Source: Deltaproteobacteria bacterium
Lineage (GTDB): Bacteria; Myxococcota_A; UBA796; UBA2385
Length of the DNA: 57,298 bases
Assembly: GCA_016792625.1 (NCBI GenBank)
Contig: JAEUKK010000191.1
Span: 1-57,298, forward strand
Direction of reading: 5' to 3'
Shown here piece after piece: positions 38,407 to 45,735 of the stretch; within the stretch, counting starts at the first letter, position 1, and every line of letters begins with the position of its first letter. Below the pieces are notes generated by a model. The model saw only the letters and a program-made list of their open reading frames with translations, was not told where the DNA came from and ran no database searches. Position numbers and translations under genes: made by a program.

Positions 38407-38960
38407 CGCTGCGGCCGAGGTCTCGTCGCCGCGGGGCGGCCAGGGGAGGGGCGCGGGCTTCGCGCAGCCCGGCGCGCGGAGGGGCGCGGGGGCGAGCGCC
38501 GCGGGCGGCCGCGGAGCCCTCGTCCTGTCACCGCCGGGGCCCGGGCTGTCAAGCGCTTCGGCCAGATGCTGCGCCCGCGCATCCTTTGGCTGAAAAGAAG
38601 ACGTGTGGTCCGCCGGGGGAGGGGCACCGGCGCCTTGCGGACCTGGGCGGCCTTGCTAATGGCGCCCCTTCCCACGCCCCGGCCGTCGTCAAGCCGCCCA
38701 GATCATCCCGCCCACCCGGGCGGCCGTGTCCCCTACGATCCGGCCGCGCCCCTGGCCATGCGCCGCGGTGGGGGGCCGGAGCCCATCAAGATCACGTTGG
38801 CTACGTTGTCGTCGTTTGGTTAGTCCCCCCAGCTCCCGACGATCAAGGACCATGCCGCCGCCGGCCCGGCGCGGGCTGCACCACCTCTCCGTCGGGCTAC
38901 GCTGACACCTTGGCCTCCCGTCGCGGCGCCCCCTCCGGCGCGGCCACCCAGAAGGACCCT
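38407..38960. promoter_or_regulatory. 554-nt divergent region between ctaB and the cytochrome oxidase operon
   Basis: No gene is credible here. On the minus strand a TTGACA (38552-38547) is a possible -35 box for ctaB, but no good -10 box follows at 17 nt. The AT-richer patch at about 38786-38825 is the most promoter-like stretch for the rightward operon. GAAGGA at 38951-38956 is the ribosome site for the first rightward gene. The length suggests regulated expression of both directions. Confidence 0.4.
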
Positions 38961-39398
38961 ATGCCTCAATCCCTCCTGGTCACCATTTACGTCCTCTTCG
39001 GCATGACCTGCACGGTCGGCCTGACGTTCACGCTGCCGGTGGTGGCCAACGTCCTGCTCGGCGTGTTCACGATGGTCTTCGGCGAGCTCTTCGGGGCGAA
39101 GTTCCGCGGCATCTCCAGCGGCACGCTCAGCCCCGAAGAGGGCAACGACGACCCCAAGATCGTGATCGGCTACCCGCCGGGCTACAAGAAGCCCGTCGCT
39201 CACGCTGGTCCGGTCGAGGTTGAGCCCGACACCGTCCCGACGGGCATGCTCACCCGCTTGGCCATCGCGGTCACGATCGTGATCGTGGCCCTGGTCATCG
39301 GCGGCACCGAGCTGTTCAAGCACCAGCTTGCCCAAGAGCTCGCCGAGAAGGGCTACCCCGCCGGCACCGAGGTGGTGCCCCGGGTGATGAACAAGTGA
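38961..39398 (+). CDS. Small membrane protein at the head of the caa3 oxidase operon
   Basis: A 145-residue protein with a long hydrophobic N-terminal region (about 5-43, one long or two short helices), a hydrophilic loop with NDDPKIVIGYPPGYKKP, and a second helix (98-116), then a short charged tail. I do not recognise a family. The ATG at 38961 has GAAGGA upstream and the stop overlaps the GTG start of the SCO1 gene, so it is co-translated with oxidase assembly genes. It is probably an accessory or assembly protein. Confidence 0.72.
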   Translation: MPQSLLVTIYVLFGMTCTVGLTFTLPVVANVLLGVFTMVFGELFGAKFRGISSGTLSPEEGNDDPKIVIGYPPGYKKPVAHAGPVEVEPDTVPTGMLTRLAIAVTIVIVALVIGGTELFKHQLAQELAEKGYPAGTEVVPRVMNK

Positions 39399-40294
39399 GC
39401 GGCGGCGGGCGCCGGTCCCTGCGGCGAGGCCTCGCCTCCGCCCTGCTCAGCGTCGCCTTGGTGGGCGGGGCGGGGCCGGTCGCGTGGGCCGACGCCGGCG
39501 CCGAGGCCCCGCTGCGCTCGGGCGGCTTGAACGACTCCTTGGTGTCGGCCGCGACGGTCCCCGCCGAGCTCGCCGACGTCGGCGTCGACGAGCACCTCGG
39601 CCGCCAGCTCGACCTCAACCTGAAGGTCCGCAGCCACACGGGCGCGACCATTCGGCTCGACGAGGTCCTACGCGGCGACAAGCCGGTGCTGTTCACGCTC
39701 AACTACTTCACCTGCGAGACGCTCTGCTCCCTGCAGCTCAACGCCGTCCTCGACGGCCTTCGTGAGCTCGATTGGGTGCCTGGCGGTGAATTTCGCGTCG
39801 TCACGCTGAGCATCGACCCCAACGAAGACGCCGCGCTGGCCGCCAAGAAGCGAGCGACCTACCTCGACAGCCTCGGCAAGGGCGAGGTCGAGTGGCACTT
39901 CCTCACCGCCGACGCGGCCACCATCGCCACGATCACCGACGCGGTGGGCTTTCGCTACCGCTACGACGAGAAGACCAAGCAGTTCGCCCACCCGGCGGTC
40001 GTCACCTTCTTGGCGCCCGATGGTTCGGTGGCCCGCTACCTCTATGGCGTCAACTACCCCGCGCGTGACCTCAAGTTCGCCTTGATGGAGTCGGCCGCGG
40101 GGCGCGTGGGCAGCCCGGTTGAGAAGCTGATTTTGAGTTGTTTTCAATACGATCACGCGATTGGCAAATACACCCCGGCTGCTTTTGGCGTGATGCGCCT
40201 GGGCGGGGTCATTTCGCTGCTGTGTGTCGGTTCCATGGGTTTTGTCTTGTGGCGTCGGGAGCTCAAAGCCCGCGCAAATGGGAGTACCACCTGA
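39395..40294 (+). CDS. SCO1/SenC-family copper chaperone for the CuA site
   Basis: A 299-residue protein with an N-terminal signal segment, a thioredoxin-like domain and a C-terminal membrane helix (about 266-288). The copper ligands are intact: C107-x3-C111 in YFTCETLCSLQLN and H199 in KQFAHPAVVTFL. SCO proteins deliver copper to the CuA centre of oxidase subunit II, the next gene. The start is a GTG overlapping the previous stop (GTGA); its own stop overlaps the coxB ATG by 1 nt (TGATG). Confidence 0.93.
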   Translation: MSGGGRRSLRRGLASALLSVALVGGAGPVAWADAGAEAPLRSGGLNDSLVSAATVPAELADVGVDEHLGRQLDLNLKVRSHTGATIRLDEVLRGDKPVLFTLNYFTCETLCSLQLNAVLDGLRELDWVPGGEFRVVTLSIDPNEDAALAAKKRATYLDSLGKGEVEWHFLTADAATIATITDAVGFRYRYDEKTKQFAHPAVVTFLAPDGSVARYLYGVNYPARDLKFALMESAAGRVGSPVEKLILSCFQYDHAIGKYTPAAFGVMRLGGVISLLCVGSMGFVLWRRELKARANGSTT

Positions 40295-41370
40295 TGTCCA
40301 TGCTGCTGCCCCTGCTCGCCGCTGGTGTGGCTCGCGCCGATGGCGGGCAATTTTGGATGCCGAAGGCCGCGTCGACCTACGCCCAGCAGGTCGACGATGT
40401 CTTCTACTTCATCTACTTCACTGACGCGGCCTTCTTCGTCGTGCTGATGGCGGCCATGATCATCATGGCCGTCAAGTACAAGCGGCGGTCCGAAGACGAC
40501 ACGACCCCGGTCATCAAGGGCAACCACACCCTCGAGCTCGTCTGGTCGGTCTTCCCGACCTTCTTGCTCGTCGCGATGTTTTGGCTCGGCTTCCGCGGCT
40601 GGATCAACATGTCCGTGCCGCCGGCCGACTCGATGGAGATCCGGGTCATCGGCCAGAAGTGGAACTGGACCTACCAGTACCCGGCCGCCTCGGTCAACGG
40701 CCAAGAGCTGCCCGGGTTCGAGGTGGCGGGCGCCGACGAAGCCTGCATGCAGCGGATCGGTGACCCGACCCGCGACATCGAGTGCAACGCGCCCATCGTC
40801 GTTCCGGCCGGCAAGCCGGTCAAGCTGGTGATGAACAGCCGCGACGTGCTGCACAGCTTCTTCATCCCCGACTTCCGCGCCAAAAAAGACGTGGTCCCGG
40901 GCCGGTACACCCAGCTGTGGTTCGAGGCCCCCGAGCCGGGCGAGCACAACGTGTTCTGCACCGAGTACTGCGGCGACCGCCACGGCTACATGTACAGCAA
41001 GGTCAAGGTCCTGCCCCAGGCCGAGTTCGATGCCTGGATCACCGAGCAGCGCGAGAAGGCCAAGGCCTCGGGCGCGCTGACCGGCGCGGCCCTCGGCGAG
41101 CAGCTCTTCGCCAGCAAGGGCTGCGCGGGCTGCCACAAGCTCGACGGCAGCCGTTTGGTTGGCCCGCCGCTCAACGCCAAGTTTGGCACCCAAGAGAACC
41201 TCGAGGGCGGCGCCACCGTCACCATCGACGAGGGCTACCTCCGCGAGTCGATCCTGGTGCCCGGCGCCAAGGTCGTCGCCGGCTACCCGCCCTCGATGCC
41301 GCCCTACCAGGGCCAGCTCAACGACGCCCAGGTCGAGGGCCTCGTCGAGTACATCAAGTCTCTGAAGTAA
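40294..41370 (+). CDS. coxB: Cytochrome c oxidase subunit II with fused cytochrome c (caa3 type)
   Basis: A 358-residue subunit with a signal sequence, two membrane helices (about 38-60 and 84-103) and a CuA domain. The CuA ligands are complete: H187 (VLHSFFIPDF), then C222, C226, H230 and M233 in FCTEYCGDRHGYM. A C-terminal cytochrome c domain has CAGCH (277-281) and the axial Met in SMPPYQG (M335). Within the CuA domain an insertion of about 20 residues carries two extra cysteines (C151, C164). The ATG at 40294 is preferred; the frame is open further upstream inside the SCO1 gene. Confidence 0.95.
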   Translation: MSMLLPLLAAGVARADGGQFWMPKAASTYAQQVDDVFYFIYFTDAAFFVVLMAAMIIMAVKYKRRSEDDTTPVIKGNHTLELVWSVFPTFLLVAMFWLGFRGWINMSVPPADSMEIRVIGQKWNWTYQYPAASVNGQELPGFEVAGADEACMQRIGDPTRDIECNAPIVVPAGKPVKLVMNSRDVLHSFFIPDFRAKKDVVPGRYTQLWFEAPEPGEHNVFCTEYCGDRHGYMYSKVKVLPQAEFDAWITEQREKAKASGALTGAALGEQLFASKGCAGCHKLDGSRLVGPPLNAKFGTQENLEGGATVTIDEGYLRESILVPGAKVVAGYPPSMPPYQGQLNDAQVEGLVEYIKSLK

Positions 41371-41425
41371 TCCGCCCCTGTCCCTCCATCGCGCGCCCGC
41401 ACCGCGGCGCGCCCACGGGAGCCCC

Positions 41426-43060
41426 ATGAGCACCTCAACGCTCGACGGCGTCGGACACGGAGCGTCCGGCACCAACTACCTCAACGCCAAGAAGGGCCTG
41501 ATGAGCTGGCTCTTCACGATCGATCACAAGCGGATCGGCGTGATGTACCTGGCGACCGTCCTGACCTTCTTCTTGGCGGGCGGCCTCTTCGCGCTGGCCA
41601 TCCGCACCGAGCTGGCCACCCCGGCCGGCGACATCTTCTCCGCCGCGGTCTACAACAAGCTGTTCACGCTGCACGGCGCCATCATGGTGTTCCTGGTGCT
41701 CGTGCCGGCCATCCCCGCGACCCTGGGCAACTTCCTGCTGCCCCTGCAGCTCGGCACCATCGACGTGGCTTTCCCCAAGCTCAACCTGTTGAGCTTCCAC
41801 ATTTATGTGTTCGGCTCGCTGTTCCTGCTCTACACGCTGGTCACCGGCGGCGTCGACACCGGCTGGACCTTCTACACGCCCTACAGCTCAAGCTCGGCCG
41901 ATGGCAACGTGGTCGCCGCGCTGACCGGCGCGTTCATCCTGGGCTTCAGCTCGATCCTCACCGGGCTGAACTTCATCGTGACCGTGCACAAGATGCGCGC
42001 CCCGGGCGTGACTTGGCTGCGCATGCCCCTCTTTGTGTGGGCCATCTACGCGACCAGCGTCATCCAGGTGCTCGCCACCCCGGTCATCGCCATCACGCTC
42101 TTCCTGCTCATCTTCGAGAAGATCGTCGGCATCGGTATCTTCGACCCGGCGCTCGGCGGCGACCCCGTGCTGTTCCAGCACTTCTTCTGGTTCTACAGCC
42201 ACCCGGTCGTCTACGTCATGGTGCTCCCCGCCTTCGGCGTGATGAGCGAGACCATCACGGTGCACAGCCGCAAGCACATCTTTGGCTACACCGCGATCGC
42301 CGCCTCCTCGGTCGCCATCGCCGCGGTCGGCTTCATCATCTGGGGCCACCACATGTTCGTGTCGGGCCAGTCTGAGCTCTCCGGCACGGTGTTCTCGTTG
42401 CTGACCTTCGCGGTCGCCATCCCGACCGCCATCAAGCTGTGCTCCTGGATCGCCACCCTCTACAAGGGCAGCATCCAATGGAACACCCCGATGCTCTACA
42501 GCCTCGGCTTCCTGTGGATCTTCGCCATCGGCGGCCTCACCGGCCTGTTCTTGGCGACCCTGGCCACTGACGTGCACCTCCACGACACCTACTTCGTGGT
42601 CGCGCACTTCCACTACGTCATGATGGGCGGCGTGCTCTTCGCGCTGGTCGCCGGCATGCACCACTGGTGGCCGAAGATCACCGGCAAGATGTACAACGAC
42701 ACCATCGGTAGGGTGACCTTCGTCCTGTCGTTCATCGGCTACAACCTGACCTTCTTCCCGCAGTTTGTGGCGGGCAGCCAGGGCATGCCGCGCCGGTACC
42801 ACCAGTACCTGCCCGAGTTCGAGATGTGGAACCAGCTCTCCACGCTGGGCAGCTACCTCTTCGGCCTCTCGCTGTTCATCATCCTCGGCTACCTGCTCCA
42901 GAGCCTCTTCTCGGGCAAGGCGGCCCCCCGGAACCCCTGGGGCGCCGCCTCCCTGGAGTGGAGGACCCAGAGCCCGCCGGTGGAGCACAACTTCGAGGGC
43001 GACGTGGTCTGCACCTACGGCCCCTACGACTACGAAGCGCACCGGGCGCTGAAGTCCTGA
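41426..43060 (+). CDS. coxA: Cytochrome c oxidase subunit I (type A2 heme-copper oxidase)
   Basis: A 544-residue, 12-helix catalytic subunit. Ligands: H83 (heme a, FTLHGAIMVF), H259 and cross-linked Y263 in YSHPVVY, H308/H309 in IIWGHHMF for CuB, and H394/H396 in VVAHFHYVMMGG for the hemes. The usual proton-channel glutamate of HPEVY is replaced by Val, and Tyr-Ser precedes the His. That YSHPxVY form defines type A2 oxidases such as the Thermus and Rhodothermus caa3 enzymes. It follows coxB after 55 nt; GGGAG precedes the ATG. Confidence 0.96.
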   Translation: MSTSTLDGVGHGASGTNYLNAKKGLMSWLFTIDHKRIGVMYLATVLTFFLAGGLFALAIRTELATPAGDIFSAAVYNKLFTLHGAIMVFLVLVPAIPATLGNFLLPLQLGTIDVAFPKLNLLSFHIYVFGSLFLLYTLVTGGVDTGWTFYTPYSSSSADGNVVAALTGAFILGFSSILTGLNFIVTVHKMRAPGVTWLRMPLFVWAIYATSVIQVLATPVIAITLFLLIFEKIVGIGIFDPALGGDPVLFQHFFWFYSHPVVYVMVLPAFGVMSETITVHSRKHIFGYTAIAASSVAIAAVGFIIWGHHMFVSGQSELSGTVFSLLTFAVAIPTAIKLCSWIATLYKGSIQWNTPMLYSLGFLWIFAIGGLTGLFLATLATDVHLHDTYFVVAHFHYVMMGGVLFALVAGMHHWWPKITGKMYNDTIGRVTFVLSFIGYNLTFFPQFVAGSQGMPRRYHQYLPEFEMWNQLSTLGSYLFGLSLFIILGYLLQSLFSGKAAPRNPWGAASLEWRTQSPPVEHNFEGDVVCTYGPYDYEAHRALKS

Positions 43061-43158
43061 CCGCGGGCAAGGCCGGGGCCCCCAGCCGGGGCCCCGGCGC
43101 GCCGCTCCCCCCTCCGCCCTTTCTGTGACCCCCATCGGTGGTCGAGAGGATTCGACGA

Positions 43159-43833
43159 ATGAGCACAGCCGCCGGCGCCGACCACGGGCACGCGCATCCG
43201 TGGTACCAGGCCCACCACTTCAAGAACATGGAGCAGCAGAACGCTGCGAACAAGTTCGGGATGTGGCTCTTCCTGGTCCAGGAGCTCCTTTTCTTCGCGG
43301 GCCTGTTCATGGCCTACGCGTCCATGCGCTTCTTCTACCCGGGCACCTGGCTCGAGGCGGCAGAGCAGCTCGACAAGGTCATGGGCGCGGTCAACACCAT
43401 CGTCCTGCTGACCTCGTCGCTGACCATGGCGCTCGGCGTGCGCGCGGCCCAGCTGGGCAACAACGGGCAGGTCGCCGCCTGGTGCGCGGCCACGCTCGCC
43501 GGCGCCTACGGCTTCCTCGTCATCAAGTACCTGGAGTACAGCCACAAGATCCACGTCGGGCTGCTTCCGGGCAAGTGGTTTGACTTCAAAGAGCTGACCC
43601 AGACCAACACCGACGCGCCGCAGCTCTTCTTCTCGGTCTACTTCATGATGACCGGCGTGCACGGCCTTCACGTCGTGATCGGCATCGGCGTCATCTTCTG
43701 GATCATGCTCCGCGCCCTGCGCAAGGACTTCAGCCCCGAGAACTACTCGGCGGTCGAAAACGTCGGCTTGTACTGGCACTTGGTCGACCTGATCTGGATC
43801 TTCCTCTTCCCCCTCCTCTACCTGGTCCGCTGA
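43159..43833 (+). CDS. coxC: Cytochrome c oxidase subunit III
   Basis: A 224-residue membrane subunit with the family pattern: KFGMWLFLVQELLFFAGLF, MRFFYPGTW, the YFMMTGVHGLHVVIGIGV segment, and ENVGLYWHLVDLIWIFLFP at the end. The N-terminus is His-rich (HGHAHPWYQAHHF). The ATG at 43159 has GAGAGGA upstream; an earlier in-frame GTG-type start has no such site. It lies within the caa3 operon, between subunit I and the IV-like subunit. Confidence 0.95.
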   Translation: MSTAAGADHGHAHPWYQAHHFKNMEQQNAANKFGMWLFLVQELLFFAGLFMAYASMRFFYPGTWLEAAEQLDKVMGAVNTIVLLTSSLTMALGVRAAQLGNNGQVAAWCAATLAGAYGFLVIKYLEYSHKIHVGLLPGKWFDFKELTQTNTDAPQLFFSVYFMMTGVHGLHVVIGIGVIFWIMLRALRKDFSPENYSAVENVGLYWHLVDLIWIFLFPLLYLVR

Positions 43834-43851
43834 GCGGAAAGGGAGCCACAT

Positions 43852-44232
43852 ATGTCCTCCTCTCACGCGATCGGGCACGACCACGAGCACGCCGGCGGGC
43901 ACATCACCCCGCTGCCGGTGTACTTCGCGGTCTACGGCGCCCTCCTGGTGCTGACCGTGGTGACGGTGGCGGTGTCCTACATGGGCCTGCCCCCGCTGCA
44001 GAGCATCACCGTCGCGATGCTCGTGGCCATGGTCAAGGCCACGCTGGTCGGCGCTTGGTTCATGCACCTCAAGTATGACGCCAAGTTCAACGTCTTCACC
44101 TTCCTCGCCGCCCTGTGGTTCATGGCCAGCTTCTTCGTGTTCACCTTCTACGACCTCGCGAGCCGCGGCATGGTCAACGAGGTGACCGGTCAGCACGTGC
44201 TCCACAAGGACATGGACGAGCAGAAGAAGTGA
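43852..44232 (+). CDS. Cytochrome c oxidase subunit IV-like protein
   Basis: A 126-residue protein with a His-rich N-terminus (HAIGHDHEHAGGH) and three membrane helices. The AMLVAMVKATLVGAWFMHLKYD stretch (split by the helix-3 boundary) is the hallmark of prokaryotic subunit IV (COX4_pro). It begins 18 nt after coxC. Its stop overlaps the GTG start of the next small gene. Confidence 0.92.
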   Translation: MSSSHAIGHDHEHAGGHITPLPVYFAVYGALLVLTVVTVAVSYMGLPPLQSITVAMLVAMVKATLVGAWFMHLKYDAKFNVFTFLAALWFMASFFVFTFYDLASRGMVNEVTGQHVLHKDMDEQKK

Positions 44233-44450
44233 GCGTCGACCCCGCCAGCGGCGGCGCGGCCTGCCGCTGCGGCCACGGCCGGGGCCACCACATGGTGTCT
44301 CCGGTCCCGACCTACACCAACTGGGGCAAGTTCTGGGTCATCTTCATGGGGGTCAGCTCGGTGCCCATCCGGCTCGACTTCCAGTGCCGGGTCTGCGGCG
44401 AGAAGTTCGACCACACCACCGATCCTGAAGAGTGCAAGAAGTTGCTCTGA
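44229..44450 (+). CDS. 73-residue zinc-ribbon-like protein ending the caa3 operon
   Basis: A short protein begun by a GTG that overlaps the previous stop (GTGA). It has a CRCGHGRGHH segment near residue 12 and a second pair in FQCRVCGEKFDH near 52-60, consistent with a treble-clef or ribbon zinc site, and a hydrophobic middle (WGKFWVIFMG). An intrinsic terminator follows at 44468. It is translationally coupled to the oxidase subunits. I do not recognise it; an assembly or redox-sensing role is inference. Confidence 0.68.
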   Translation: MSVDPASGGAACRCGHGRGHHMVSPVPTYTNWGKFWVIFMGVSSVPIRLDFQCRVCGEKFDHTTDPEECKKLL

Positions 44451-44467
44451 GCGCGCGCGCGCCCCGC

Positions 44468-44505
44468 CGGCCGACCTGGATCAGAGGTCGGCCGCGCTGT
44501 TTTTT
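44468..44505 (+). terminator. Intrinsic terminator of the caa3 operon
   Basis: Stem CGGCCGACCT / AGGTCGGCCG (10 bp, 44468-44494) with a 7-nt loop, then five bases and a run of six T (44500-44505), 18 nt after the last stop codon of the operon. Confidence 0.75.
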
Positions 44506-44598
44506 GGGCCCCGCGGGATAGGCCGGCGCGGCCCCGTCGGCGTGCGCAACGCCGTCTTTGCCCCCTGATCGTGCGGCCCGCAGGCCGCTGGAGGAACC

Positions 44599-45579
44599 AT
44601 GAAGGCCCCCATTCGTGTCGCCGTGACCGGCGCCGCTGGCAACATCGGCTACGCGCTCCTGTTCCGCATCGCGTCGGGCGACTGCTTCGGCAAGGATCAG
44701 CCCGTCATCCTGCAGCTGCTCGAGGTCACCCCCGCGCTCGGCAAGCTCGAGGGCGTGGTGATGGAGCTGCTCGACTGCGCCTTCCCGCTGCTCACCGGCG
44801 TCGAGATCTCCGACGACCCCAACGTCGCCTTCCGCGGCGCCAACAAGGCGTTCTTGGTCGGCTCGCGCCCCCGCGGCCCGGGCATGGAGCGCAGCGACCT
44901 GCTCAAGGTCAACGGCGCCATCTTCACCGCCCAGGGCAAGGCGCTCAACGACAACGCTGCCTCTGACGTGCAGATCATCGTGGTGGGCAACCCCTGCAAC
45001 ACCAACGCGCTCATCGCCATGCACGCGGCCAAAGACATCCCGGCCGACCGCTTCACCGCGATGACCCGCCTCGACCAGAACCGCGCGGTGGCGCAGCTCG
45101 CGCTCAAGCTCGGCCAGCCGGTCAGCGCCGTGCGCAACCTCGCGGTCTGGGGCAACCACAGCCCGACCATGTTCGCCGACTTCTTCCACGCCACGGTCAA
45201 CAGCGTGCCCGTCGTTGATCTCATCGACGAGGCTTGGCTGCGCGAGACCTTCATCAAGACCGTCGCCCAGCGCGGCAAGGCGATCATCGACGCGCGCGGC
45301 GTGAGCAGCGCGGCCAGCGCGGCGGGCGCGGCCATCGACCACATGGCCGAGTGGCACCACGGCACCGCCCCGGGCGCCTGGGCCAGCGTCGGCATCCCCA
45401 GCAAGGGCTGGTACGGCGTGCCCGAAGGCCTCATCTTCAGCTTCCCCGTCGTCATCCGCGACGGTCAGTTCAGCGTGGTCGAGGGCATCAAGCACGGCGC
45501 CTTCGCCCAAGAGAAGCTCGCCGCGACCATCGCCGAGCTGCAAGAAGAGAAGGCGGCGATCGTCGACATGCTCGGCTAA
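44599..45579 (+). CDS. mdh: Malate dehydrogenase (NAD-dependent, cytosolic type)
   Basis: A 326-residue dehydrogenase that interconverts malate and oxaloacetate in the TCA cycle. The NAD loop is VTGAAGNIGYALLFRIASGD near residues 9-28, the active-site arginines in SRPRGPGMERSDLL, NPCNTNALIAMHA near 134, TRLDQNRAVAQLA near 156, and the catalytic His in WGNHSPTMFAD near 191. This is the adenylate-kinase-like long-loop MDH also found in Thermus and the eukaryotic cytosol. It has its own 148-nt upstream region after the terminator and a GGAGG site. Confidence 0.95.
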   Translation: MKAPIRVAVTGAAGNIGYALLFRIASGDCFGKDQPVILQLLEVTPALGKLEGVVMELLDCAFPLLTGVEISDDPNVAFRGANKAFLVGSRPRGPGMERSDLLKVNGAIFTAQGKALNDNAASDVQIIVVGNPCNTNALIAMHAAKDIPADRFTAMTRLDQNRAVAQLALKLGQPVSAVRNLAVWGNHSPTMFADFFHATVNSVPVVDLIDEAWLRETFIKTVAQRGKAIIDARGVSSAASAAGAAIDHMAEWHHGTAPGAWASVGIPSKGWYGVPEGLIFSFPVVIRDGQFSVVEGIKHGAFAQEKLAATIAELQEEKAAIVDMLG

Positions 45580-45594
45580 ACGCCGGGGCTGGCC

Positions 45595-45659
45595 GCCGGC
45601 GCGCGGGGCCTCGACCCCCCGCGTCGCCGGCGCGTCATCACCAGGGCGCCGCAGCGCCC
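45595..45659 (+). terminator. Two hairpins downstream of mdh
   Basis: First hairpin: GCCGGCGCGCGGGG / CCCCGCG-T-CGCCGGC (45595-45631), a 14-bp stem with one bulged T and an 8-nt loop. Second: GGGCGC / GCGCCC (45644-45659) with a CGCA loop. Only a loose T-rich stretch follows (45675-45681). Position right after mdh favours a terminator. Confidence 0.5.
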
Positions 45660-45735
45660 TTGCTGCCTGACGTCGATTTTGCCATCATGGGGCACCTGAA
45701 GCGCCGGGGGAGCAGCCCCTTGGCCGGAGCTCCCG

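Noticed and set aside
38566..38823. An 85-codon plus-strand frame in the ctaB-cox divergent region
   Set aside because: Arg/Pro-rich, no ribosome site, no motif and no hydrophobic pattern; the region is better read as a promoter.
40138..40293. An N-terminal extension of CoxB into the SCO1 gene
   Set aside because: The ATG at 40294 has a ribosome site and gives a normal signal sequence, whereas the extension overlaps the SCO1 membrane helix in another frame.
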